Source: Erodium maritimum (taxonomy: Eukaryota; Streptophyta; Magnoliopsida; Geraniales; Geraniaceae). Taken from it: a DNA stretch of 64,000 nucleotides. The stretch spans positions 6,400,001 through 6,464,000 of the forward strand of contig OY997588.1 of the NCBI GenBank assembly GCA_963921825.1, read 5' to 3'. Below are positions 43,831-55,203 of the stretch, piece after piece (within the stretch, counting starts at the first letter, position 1; the number at the start of each line of letters is the position of its first letter). A model generated the notes under the pieces. It was not told the DNA's origin, did no database searches, and saw nothing but the letters and a program-made list of their open reading frames with translations. The position numbers and the translations under genes were made by a program.

Positions 43831-46787
43831 CTACACTTCATCTTTGCCGTTGACCGGTACAAGTTGCAAGCTCTCCTCCTCCGCACCCACGACCTGGGAC
43901 CTAGTCAACAAATCCGGCGGAACCAGAACCTCGGACTGATCCGCATCAGGCACAAGAAAAACAAACCCCAAGGTCGCGAACCTAAGAAGGTTCCTAACCA
44001 AAACCACCAACCACAGGTTGGTAAAGTCGGTCCTGGTAACACCCAACACGTGAAGCACCACCCCACCGGCCCACTTGGAGGAGAGCGAGCCCATGCTGTC
44101 GATGCACATGAGCAGCGCAAAGAACGTGCCCTCGATCCCCAGAGGGCACAACCTCGTGCTCAACACGATCATCGGCATCCACCGGATCTTGCTGATTACG
44201 TGCGACACGCAGTTCTCGGTGACCACGAAGAGGTAGTCCGGGATGCCGAGGACTAGGTTCCATCTGAGGACGAAGACGAGGTCTAGCATCCCCGAGGCGC
44301 CGTAGAGGAGCTGGGCCGCGAAGAGGAGGGTCCGGAATGGGTGGTGTTTTAGGGTCTTGTGGTAGATTATGACCCCTGCCATTGATGCTAGGGACCCTAC
44401 TGCGTAGATCACCCCGACGAACTCCTGCAGACGTAAAAAAAACGTGTAAGAACATCTCTAATGGTAAACCACTATGATTTAGAGCAGTGGTTTGGGCACA
44501 TTTTACCTTTCTCTCTCCTCCAAACCACTACCTCCTACTGCTAACCCTCTAATGGGTATACTAAAAAATAGTGGTTTTGGTGTAGTAACAAGAACAAATA
44601 GCAAAAAAAAATACCTTTAGCCGACGATAAGAGTCGTTGGAGGATCCTACCACTCCAAATACTCTTTCTCCTTAAATATTATTATTTTAATATTTCTCTA
44701 TCTTCAAAAAAACTGCAACGGCACTTAAACCACGGTTATTATCCGACCATTGCAACTGCTCTAAGAGTATTTGTAGTGGGATCGAAACACACCGTCGATT
44801 CTATTAAAAAAATAATGAAAAAAATGATCTCTCTCTTTGATACACCTATAGATTCTAGTTAGAATCAACCCGTCCACGTCGACCTCCATTCTGAATGTTT
44901 GATGAATCGACCTTAACATTTTACCAAATAGATCTCGGAGAATCATCTCCACCATGGATGCTTTAAGGGCATCCATAGTTGAGGGAGAGTTGGGGCGGAT
45001 ACATCAGGCGAATCGGCTGAAAAATTGTTTTTTAGACAGTTTTGGTCGATTCTCTTTCCTTTGAGGTGGAGGATTCGCCCCGTTATTTCTCCCGGCAAAT
45101 GGTGGTCGCTTGTCATGCGACACGTGGTTGTTTGTCCGAATATGCCTACCAAATCGCCATCATTATGCAATTCTCTCTTATGGGGCGAAGGATTCATCAT
45201 CCTGAGTTCATCTACCTCATGGTTACTTGCCACTCGATAAACCGTTTAATTCGTCCCCATCTACTGAAGTTGGTGGCGAATTAACCAAACGAATTTAAAC
45301 GGTTTATCGAGTGGCAAGTAACCATGAGGTAGATGAACTCAGGATGATGAATCATTTGCCCAATGAGGGAGAATCGCATAATGATGACAATTTGGGGACG
45401 AATTAGACTCAATTCGGGGCTAATGTTAGAGATGCTCTAAACTCGTATTTTATTTGTGGAGTCTGACCAGACATTTTTAGTGTGGCTACCTGAGAGAAAG
45501 CGGGACCGGCATGGGGGTCGGTGTACCAGTAAAATTGGCCTTCGTGAGTGCTAATGTTGAGTGCGAGAGAGAGGAACATGTACAGAGAAGGCTTCCAGAC
45601 CTGAGGGAACTTGATTGTTTGGTACATCCCCCTCACTGCTACTACCAGCTTGTCCACATTCTGCACAACAAAAACATCATTGCAAGCCTAAGATTTGTGT
45701 CCGAAACTATATACTTCAATTACATGTTTTTTCAACCATCAATCAATATTCCAGAAATAGGTCAAATCGATAGTTGAAGTAAGAACTTTAGAACACTGAC
45801 CAGATTTCATATACTCAGATACTACAAATCGGTAGAGCATATATTTCAAGCAACTAGACGAGTGACGGGTCAATGTTCTAATAACGAGTATAGAGGCAGG
45901 CCAAGCAATTTTTGAGTTCATATGCTAATACTAATTAAAGATATCATTTCAGACATTCAAGTGATATAAACTAAGATGTTAAAATCCCTCTACCTTCTTT
46001 TCGGGGCGAAGACCGGAGCTTTTGAGTTCATAAATCACAAAACCCAGAACCACAGACAATGCAGATGGAACAGCCAAAACCCCCAAAGCTCCCTACAACA
46101 ACCAAAGTCAGACATAATAAAAAAAAGTCAACGGACAGACATTGAATTAACTGAACCGACCTGAGCTCCAAGGCTGTGAACGAAGAACCCACTGGTCAGG
46201 TACCCGATCAGAGATCCTGAGGCCGAGCAGAACCCACAAAGGCTCTGCATATCCGGCGCCAATGACCTGAACTCAATACTGTTGGTAGCAATACAAGCAT
46301 CAATGGTGACATCAGCAATGGCCATAGCTGCGGTTATCCCAACCAAACACGACAGGGCCACCAGAACAGCCACCTTACCGTTAGTAGCAACCACCAAGGC
46401 AGAGACCGTCCCCAGGACTCCGGCGATGACGAAGTAGGGCCGTCTCCGGTAGCCCCTCACCGGAAAAACATCCGTCAAGAGGCCCCAAACGGGCTTCATG
46501 ACCCAGGGGATGTAGTAAATCCCGATATAGAGCTGGACTGCCGAGGGCTGGACTTTCTGGACATCTTTCCAGTAGTAATCGGAGACCACCTTGAAGAAAG
46601 ACCCTGCAAAGCCCTGCCCAAGGCCATAGGTGAGGATGACCCCGAACACGAAGCTTGGGTTGAGCTTGGAGCAGAGCATCTGGAGCCATTGGATTGGTTC
46701 CAGTATGATGGAGAGAGGGTTGGTTCTGGTGAAGGTCTTTGGTGATGGAGGGTCTGGGACGAGGTCATGGGTCTCTGAGGTACCCAT
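43831..46787 (-). CDS. Folate-biopterin transporter (FBT/BT1 family)
   Basis: Four exons (46161-46787, 45994-46092, 45490-45660, 43831-44424) join in phase to 496 aa, the usual length for the family. It is a hydrophobic protein with about 12 membrane segments. Diagnostic stretches are FGVILTYGLGQGFAGSFFKV near the N-terminus, YIPWVMKPVWGLLTDVFPVRG with the RGYRRRPYF loop, and ADVTIDACIATNS in the middle. The first exon starts MGTSETHDLVPDPPSPKTF. Plant members resemble the kinetoplastid pterin transporter BT1, and one is a plastid folate carrier. This one lacks an obvious transit peptide, so its membrane and substrate are open. It lies next to the RRC1-like gene, as I recall for Arabidopsis At5g25050/At5g25060. 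Intron 3 carries three MITEs. Confidence 0.92.
44450..44761. mobile_element. Tourist/Harbinger-type MITE M1
   Basis: The ends are gaacatctctaatgg and, inverted, gagcagttgcaatgg. The element is flanked by TAA at 44447-44449 and 44762-44764. The length is 312 bp. It lies in intron 3 of the folate-transporter gene. Confidence 0.75.
44765..44963. mobile_element. Tourist/Harbinger-type MITE M2
   Basis: It begins directly after the TAA that ends M1. The ends are gagtatttgtagtggg and, inverted, aagcatccatggtgg, with TAA at 44964-44966. The length is 199 bp. Confidence 0.65.
44967..45437. mobile_element. Tourist/Harbinger-type MITE M3 with a long internal hairpin
   Basis: It begins directly after the TAA that ends M2. 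The ends are gggcatccatagttgag and, inverted, gagcatctctaac, with TAA at 45438-45440. The length is 471 bp. Inside, a perfect inverted repeat of about 58 bp starts at gattcatcatcctgagttca near 45190 and is mirrored up to about 45352. Confidence 0.75.
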
Positions 46788-46859
46788 GGTTGGGGTTCTC
46801 AGGACTCAGGAGGACATGGATCTGAGGAGGTGGGTTAGGTGAAGGAGATGGGTCAATGG

Positions 46860-48026
46860 AGAGGCAAATGTTGACTTCTTAAGTCTGGGGAAGATCGATT
46901 TTGTATGGGTTTTATACAAAGGTCATGTGCATCAGTCATCAGTGCATGGCTTTTGTTGATTTCATTTCACTGCATTATAAAAAAAATGCCCATTTGCATT
47001 AAATTATAGTTTATCATAGGTAAGGTATCTTGAAACTCAGACCAAGACATCATACTATAATACAAGAATTATATTTCAAATATGGAACATAGAACACCTA
47101 CAGGGAGGGTGATTCGGAACAGAATCGCCTGCTTTCATAAGGATATAAGGGCCTAGAAAGAAGAAAGTTAGTCTATTCCCGAATATGCAGGAACTACAAT
47201 TTCATCTACCCAAAGATACAGAATTATAGAGAAAATGAAAAAAAAAACTTTTTTACCAAATCAACCTTGAGATTCGACCTTACCGTAAATGCTCTCGTAA
47301 CACATAGGAAACACAAACCCTACTATGATACAATAAGGACTTTTTTCAGCAGTTATGACTTTGGAATGGCAAGAATTATGGACTGGGGTATCAATATATT
47401 ACATGCTTTTTTCTTAGTCAACTTATGGATAGTAGTTTCCATTTATTACATGCTTTTTTTTTTCTTAGTCAACTAATTGTAACCTAGAAGTAGGATGCTA
47501 CAGAACGTTGACTATTCCAAAGATAACTCATGGCCTTAAAGAGAAGTGAGATCAATACACATTAATAAGCCACGATGTTTCGGTTCTGTTAGGACAACTA
47601 CTTCTCACTTGCATTTGAGATTTGTAATCCTAAACATGTTAGGACAACCAATCTAGGTCTAAACTTGATCTTACATAATTAATGGTTGCGAGCCTTGGGA
47701 TATGCAGGACACATGTAAATGGATGAGCTTCACCTTACCATTACATCAGAACTAGACCAAATTCATAGTAGTAAAGATAAGATATAGAAGCCAGGGATTT
47801 TGTGCAATTACAGTTCTTCAAGCATCAACATCAACAAACACACATTAATAAGTGAACAAAAAAAACAACCTTAATCATCATGTCCTGTTCCAAGTTACTT
47901 CACTGAATTTGAGGCGTGGATATGACTGACAACCGGAGTAAGAAAATGAAAGGAAAATCTGATGAGACCCAAGAGAAAAAATTACAAAAAAGCAAACACC
48001 TTTACAACCCATAAATGACAAACCTT
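46860..48026. other. Intergenic DNA, no gene seen
   Basis: AT-rich sequence without a convincing exon. A direct repeat containing attacatgctttttt...cttagtcaact occurs at about 47397 and 47447, making a 50-bp tandem duplication. Confidence 0.45.
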
Positions 48027-48158
48027 TCACAGTGTAGTGGTCCTTGCATAAACACCCGGAGATAGAGATTTGAAGACAGACCCACGAGTGTTCTGTGACT
48101 GCAAAGAGAACCCATGTTGCAAAAGGGAAGATTTGGAAGATAGAAGAGATGATTTCAT
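48027..48158 (-). CDS. Small ORF of unknown function (43 aa), divergent from eIF(iso)4G
   Basis: A 43-codon frame starts MKSSLLSSKSSLLQHGFSLQ and ends GVYARTTTL. It is rich in Ser and Leu with basic residues and almost no acidic residues, like an organelle-targeting presequence. It stands head to head with the eIF(iso)4G gene, about 445 bp ATG to ATG, so the two may share a promoter. I do not recognise the protein. It could be a first exon whose later exons I could not find, or chance. Confidence 0.25.
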   Translation of the reverse strand: MKSSLLSSKSSLLQHGFSLQSQNTRGSVFKSLSPGVYARTTTL

Positions 48159-48603
48159 GGCTGGGATGAGATTAAGCCATGGAAGGCCAAGAGGAGAAGA
48201 AGCAGAGCTGAAGAGAAAGTTCCAGTGAAATTTACTCCATTGGAGGAGCTTGCTCTGTTCGTTGGGGTCTTCAAGGAGAGTATTAAAATCAAATTAAAGG
48301 ATGGCGTTAAAATGGAAGTAGATTCAATTTGGATGGATGGGCCGATTGGCGGGTCGGGCCAATTTTCACAACCCGACTCGCAGAACCCAGCTGCTATGCA
48401 GAGAGAGACGATATGCAGATACGTTTATCTATACGTGTAGAGGTACACACAGTCACAGATAGAGAGAGAAAAACCCTAGCTCTCTCTCTCTTTTATCTGC
48501 CGAAAACCCTTAAACCCACCATTCAATCTGAAACCCTTTTCCTTTAGATTTCACTCTCGCCTTCCTTAATTAGTTCCTGTCGAGCTATTCTCGAGGTTTG
48601 GTT

Positions 48604-51600
48604 ATGGCAGATCCGACGGTGATAAGTTTGAGACCAGGCGGCGGCGGTCCGCGCGGAACCCGCTCCTTTGGCCCTCGGTTCGACTCTTCCTCGTTTTCTG
48701 CTCCGGTGGACGGGACTACCCTGCGCCATCATGGCGGCATCGCTTCTGCATTCAAGGTCTGTCGCTGCCTGAGCTCGTAGATCTATGTGGGTTTGATTAA
48801 AAAAAATTGATTTTTTTGCTGTTTCTGTTGTGGGTTTGGTGTGATGAGCTCTGTGTTAATGTTGTGATGTTTGTTTCTGTTTTGATTCCAATGTCAGTAT
48901 GGAAAGTGAATTTGAGTGCCTTTGGTGTTTTGTTATTTTTGTTGCTGTCCATTTGATTGGAGGAGAAACAATGGTATATGATAAAGTACATTGCTTTTCT
49001 TCTTGCTAAGATATCCAAGAATATTAAGGGGCTTACTTTATATAAAGGACAGTGGATATGTGACCATTGTGTGTATATCTAGAGAGAGTAAACATATTTG
49101 AAAAGTATGATAGTTCTGTTTTTGATATAGATTTGGAAAATGTGTGCTAGCTTAACTTGTCTGTTGTAATTTGTGAATACAAAATACTGAGGCTGGGATC
49201 GGGGTTTATCGCTCTTGTGGTCAAAGTACTGATGGAGGATAGAGGCTTTGCTATCGAAGTCTTGAACTTTTATGAAGTAAAATACTAAGACGTTTGGAGC
49301 TCGGGATTCTAGGATGGATGAGATAGTGCAGTTTAGCTAATTGTGAATTTGTTGTCCAATTCTTAGTAGGATACTCAAGTATGTATTTCTGCTGTAAACA
49401 TGGACAAACAATAATACATGGGATTAGGTGGGCATGTCATGAGTGTAATACTGCCCATAAAGAACCCACGTTACATTTGGATACTTTTAAAGAATAACAA
49501 AAAGAAATATCATTTTTAGTTTCAATTTCTGAGTGCTTACATGTTATATTCACAAAAAGTTATATGTTAACCATTACATGATTAACACTATTCTTTATGA
49601 TATCTAGAAGATAATTAGCATTTGATCCTCTGGGTACATACATGGTTTTATATGACTGTTTACTTGAGATGCTTTCAATTTTGTTTACAGATGGGTGAGG
49701 TGTGATTGTATTTTTTGTTTGTGATGTTATTTCCGTCTCTTCGTACTTGGTGTTAACTTATAAGAACTATGTAATATTTGTATTATTTATACTTTTGTAT
49801 TGAAGTAGGCTGGGGATGTACGATTTGAAGGTCGCGAACGTATCCAGCTGACCCGAGATCAGCTGTTGCAACTCAAGGAGGTAATTCTTCTAATAGGTGT
49901 TTTTTGATTGGCTAAGCATTGCATGACTATTGGTTTTTAGTTATATAGAAGTCTCTGATAGTAGTATGCTAGTGGTGAAATTATTTGTGGCATCTTCAAT
50001 CATATGGCTAGGATTTTATGAATGTATATAAGATATAATCCGTTTTTACATGTTTAGATTTTAAGGTGATGGGTGTGTGTGAACGCTTGTATCTTGTGAT
50101 TTACTTGTCTGTTTTAATATGTTTAAGGTTATTCAAGTATCCGAAGAAATCTTGAGAGTCAAACAAGAAATTGAGGCCGAGTTGTCTGGTGAGGATCAAA
50201 CATGGGGACATGGAGATACTGCTGTAAGTTCACCATGCTTTGTCACCTGAATATCTGTTTTTTGAACAAAGAGTTCTCTTCGAACAAGATCTTTTATTGT
50301 TGCAATGTTTGTCTCTTTCTTTTATTTGCTGTTCCCGCCTTTTACATTCCGCACATTCAATTTTTTAGGATTCTTAACAAAAAAATTCTTTCAATTTCCT
50401 TAGCCACAAGTGCAACTTCAAACTCAAGGCCGTTATTCTGAGCCCGACAACCGTGATTGGCGTGGTCGGTCTGCACAGTTAGAGGAGAATAAGGAGTTCT
50501 CAAATCGGTACGAGTCTAGGTCACATGACTTGGATTCCCAATTCGCAAGGACTCAAATTTCTGCCAACACAGGGGTAAATAACTTCAAATTGCATCACAA
50601 TCATTATTGAATTGTAATTTGTAAATAGGCCCTTTTGTGTGTTATATTGCTGAATAATTTCAATATTATTTGGTATAAACAAGCAATTAAATCTGCTTGT
50701 ACCGTTATTGTCTACAGGCTTAGATATAGTACATAAACATGAGGTCTATGTCAATGCTTCTAAAAGATGAGAAGTCTCAGTTCTAAAAATATATATTTCC
50801 ACATACTTGGGTATTTTTGTCTTGTATAAAGAAATTTATCTAGTTTAATCACAATAGAATATGAATGTTGATAAAATCTAAAAAATGTGTTATAGATCCT
50901 TTAGTTAATGGTATAATCCCCGTTTCATCCTTGAGTATGAGTATGGCTTCTCCACATCTTCATTCTAACTTTTACACATTATGTGCAAAACCAGGCTGGT
51001 CCTGCTGCTGGTCTCATTAAGGCTGAAGTTCCATGGTCAGTTCGAAGAGGAACTCTCTCTGAGATGGAACGTGTAATGAAAACAGTGAAGGGGTAATATA
51101 ATAATCTAATTTTCAATAGGTTAATTAACCTCATCCATGAGATTCTGTATGCATTCTCATGAGCCCGTCCTGATGATAATCATCTTTGTGTAGTATACTG
51201 AACAAATTGACCCCAGAGAAGTTTGATGTCCTGAAAGGTCAACTTGTTGATTCTGGAATTACTACCCCAGAAATTCTGAAGGTAACTTATCATTTATTAT
51301 TTCTTGAATGCTGACATAAGGACTATATGTTTTCTCCTTGCTAAAAGAATTTATTTGTCTATACTTGCAGGGGGTTATCTCACTGATTTTTGATAAGGCT
51401 GTGCTGGAGCCCACATTTTGTCCCATGTATGCTCTTCTATGTTCCGATCTCAATGAAAAGCTTCCTCCATTCCCATCCGATGAGCCTGGAGGGAAAGAAA
51501 TCACATTCAAACGAATCCTTCTCAATATCTGCCAGGAGGCATTTGAAGGTGCTGACAACCTTAGACAAGAAATAAAACAGATGACATCTCCTGAGCAAGA

Positions 51601-53263
51601 GATGGAACGAAGGGATAAAGAAAGAATGGTTAAGTTACGAACTTTAGGTAACATACGGCTTATTGGTGAGCTTTTGAAGCAGAAGATGGTACCTGAGAAG
51701 ATAGTCCACCATATTGTTCAGGTTCTCTTTCAAAACCGGTCATGCTGTATAAAAGTATAGATTGTTGAGCTAACTGTACTTTGTTGTGCTTCAGGAGCTT
51801 TTGGGACAAGATGCTAGTGCCTGTCCCGCCGAGGAGAATGTGGAGGCAATATGCCAGTTTTTCAGAACTATAGGGAAACAGCTAGATGAGAGTCCGAAAT
51901 CTCGGCAAATTAATGATTTTTATTTTAACAGGTTGAGAGAGCTGTCCTCGAACCCTCTACTCGAACCAAGGTTGAGGTTTATGGTTCGTGATGTTCTTGA
52001 TACACGAGCTAATAAGTGGGTCCCTCGACGGGAGGAGGTTAGTTTTCTCATCAACTTAGTCAAGATGTTCATGAAACATGAATTTTACTAGCAAAGGTTG
52101 TGATACGAGTTGTAATTTAGCAGTCTTTAAAAATCCTAGTATCTCTCCGATATCACCCCGATATACTCAGTGAAACTTGAACCATTGAGTTTTGACCAAT
52201 TTCTACCATAAGTGAAAACTTGTCTAACATTTTTGTTGCATATCTAATTTGGCAGATGAAAGCCAAGACAATCACTGAGATCCATTCAGAGGCTGAGAAG
52301 AATCTAGGGTTGCGTCCTGGTGCAACTGCAATGATGAGGAATGGTCGTAACCCTGGCTCACTTGGTGGTATGAGCCCCGCAACCAGACCTGGTGCTGGGG
52401 GGATGATGCCTGGAATGCCTGGCACAAGGGCAATGCCAGGAATGCCTGAACTTGATGATGACAATTGGGAGAGACCTCGTTCCCGTGCAATGCCAAGGGG
52501 TAACGGTTCTGGGCCTAACCAGTCTTCGGCCCGTCTCCAATCTCCTTCAATGGGAAAATCATCTTCCCTTAATTCTAGATATTTACCTCAGGGCAGTGGT
52601 GGTGTTATACCTGGGAGAAGTGCCTTATTGCAAGGTGGTGCATCTAATGCTCCTCCAACCCGACCTGTGAACTCGGTTCCAGCACCAGAGCCTGTTCCTG
52701 TTTCTGCACCAGTAATTGCTGTGACATCCTCGACCCCTGTGCCAAAATCATTTCCTCCCGATCTTGAAAGAAAGACTCACTCTTTGCTTGAGGAGTATTT
52801 CAACATATTGCTTCTTGACGAAGCATTGCAGTGTGTGGAGGAGCTGAAAGCACCGGCCTGTCACCAACTTGTTGTTAGGGAAGCCATAGCCCTTGCACTG
52901 GAGAAGATCCCTCCATGTCTCGAACCTGTCTCCAAGCTTCTTGCATACTTGCACACTAAGAATGTGTTTACAGGTATGGATATAGCGGTTGGGTGTATTT
53001 TATACGGTTCAGCTTTAGATGACATTGGCATCGATCTGCCAAAAGCACCGAACAATTTTGGTGAGCTTCTTGGAAGGTTGATCCTGTCTGAAAGTGTGAA
53101 CTTCAAGGTAGTCAAGGAGGTTCTCGAGAAGGTAGAAGATGAGAGGTTCCGTGCAGTTATTTTTGGTGCTGCTATGGGGATTGTAAAATCTGCCCCATCA
53201 GGGCAAGGAGTTTTGGCAACACAAGGAGGTGAAATTCAACTGTGTGAGAGCTTGCTAAACTGA
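48604..53263 (+). CDS. EIF(ISO)4G: Translation initiation factor eIF(iso)4G
   Basis: Nine exons (48604-48756, 49809-49880, 50128-50223, 50404-50574, 50995-51092, 51194-51281, 51371-51721, 51795-52037, 52256-53263) join in phase to 759 aa, close to the family length of about 780. The N-terminus is [18 protein letters not shown]. The eIF4E-binding region lies at about residues 60-75 ([16 protein letters not shown]). A MIF4G domain spans about 175-415 ([16 protein letters not shown], then [20 protein letters not shown]). A Met/Gly/Pro-rich linker follows, then a MA3 domain from about 595 ([20 protein letters not shown]). The protein is the plant-specific scaffold pairing with eIFiso4E and eIF4A to load mRNA on ribosomes. 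Position 65, where the binding motif normally has Tyr, is Leu here. Confidence 0.95.
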
Positions 53264-53299
53264 TACAAGTATGAGCCTCACTTCTCAAAATTTTCCCCT

Positions 53300-54780
53300 T
53301 ATCTATTTGTTGTGTTGATCGATTCAACAGACAATAACGTCACTGAGTTTGTACATCACTTAAAGGCTAGGGGGATCTTAACGCTTGAGCTTCAGTTCAT
53401 TTTTCTTCTTCTATAGGACCTCATGTGATCAAGTTCTTGTGTTCTTGTTTACATTTTAGTTCATTCATGTGTAAGGAGTTGAGCTGTTTTTTTTGAAACA
53501 TGGTCTTGTTTGACCTCAATTTTCGCTGGATAATTTGTTTTATTTTCTCCCAATACATTTATCTCATGTTCCAATGTTGTCATTTTAATGTAACAAAGTT
53601 GCCAACTTTGATATAGAGATGTAACATTTGTTAGTGGGAATACCCAACTGCCGCAGATTTATTAATCTAATGTAGTTTATTGACCACTGGGTCTGTTGTA
53701 ACATGGATCAAGAGAGACTAATCCAGTTTATTTTTTATGCCAAGACTTCAAATATAGCTGTGACTCATACTGTAATATGTTTCTGGTATACTAATCTACT
53801 TCATACCCAAACTCAGGTTGTCAATAGCCACTAATGTCAATGCTCATTCTCTATCCAATACAAAGTTTCATTCTCAACTTTTCTAAAAATTCAATTTAGT
53901 TGTTCAATGTTTTGCATGTTTACTAAATACTTGGACCCCGTTTCTTATTTTACTCAACCTCAAGAGTTTTTTGTGTTGGTTCTACAATCATTTTACAGCA
54001 GATGGAACATTATAGAATATATATAGGATAGTTATCAGGTACAAACTTGTATCTTTCGTCAGAACGTAGAACTTTCAATCTGGGCCATTGGATCGTAAAA
54101 TTAAAGGCCCAGATTTAATGCATATCTTTTAATATCTTTTGAATTAATGCATATCTTGTAATTGATTTCGTAATCAATCACTCCCATCCCCTGAATTTCG
54201 GTGGCCATCCGATTTGGATAATCAATATGAAAGTTCACAAAATATTTAACAAACAAAGTTGTTGATAGGTGTGGGTTTTGGTACATTGAGTCGAAGCTGG
54301 CTTGCAAAACTTAGGATAAATATGCAGTATCATCTTTAAAGTTTTTAACAAAATTACACACATGTCATTTAAAAGTTTATGTATTGTGAATTTATATCTT
54401 TACTGTTAATTTTTGTGCAAAATTACCCACAAAATCATTCTCCTCACAGCATCTTCATCTCCATCTCCATCTTCAACTGCAGCCAATACTTTTGAGGATT
54501 TAAACTATGGAAATGATGCTATACGATTACATAAATATTAAGGAATGTATGGAAAAATACCTTGGATAGAATTTTTCAGTTTTCATCGTGTTATAAACAT
54601 TTGAATATGTCCAACCATAGTCAATAAATGTTTATGCAAGCTATGTAGCAGTGTAAGCCTGTGTTTCTGTTACCAAAATGAATAAATGACATTGCTTCTT
54701 GCTTTTATCTTATAACACCATAGAACAATGACAAGCTTTATTATCATTCATGATCCAACTGCAAAATATTATTGATTGTG
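53300..54780. other. 3' flank of eIF(iso)4G and intergenic DNA
   Basis: The first 300 bp or so are the likely 3'UTR. The rest is AT-rich with no frame that looks real and no repeat I can classify. Confidence 0.45.
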
Positions 54781-54801
54781 CTGTACCCCAAAATAAATCA
54801 T

Positions 54802-55041
54802 CTATATACTCTGAAATTTCGCTTTACAGGTTAAGAACCCCCACATCAAAACATAGCCTACACAAGTAAGAAATATATTCACAATCCCCATGTACAGAAG
54901 AAACTTGAAGTCTTTTCGAGTGCACCTTAAAAATGGACCAGTTCCGGGGTTTGTTGCTGCAAAGGCAATTGCTGAAGTTGTTGAAACATCTCGAGCCTGA
55001 ATGAAACATAACCCATCATCATAAACTGAAATTGGAAACAT
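54802..55041 (-). other. Possible spliced 3'UTR exon or gene fragment after PGR3
   Basis: A minus-strand frame reads ARDVSTTSAIAFAATNPGTG and then FLLYMGIVNIFLTCVGYVLM, a membrane-helix-like stretch, and is preceded by plausible acceptors (tttcag near 55035 and attcag near 54998). It follows the PGR3 stop by about 170 bp on the same strand, with a possible donor near 55138. I do not recognise the peptide. It may be part of a spliced PGR3 3'UTR rather than coding. Confidence 0.25.
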
Positions 55042-55203
55042 ATAGTAATCATCAAAACCACCAAGTACGATGTAAAATCAACTCCTAATGCGAAAGACTT
55101 GCAGAGGAATTTAATAAAGTGATTATGATTAACAAACCTTGAGCACAGAGATTAGCAGACAGTGATAAGAGTAAAAGCCCACGAGTATCTTAGAAGTGTG
55201 TTA

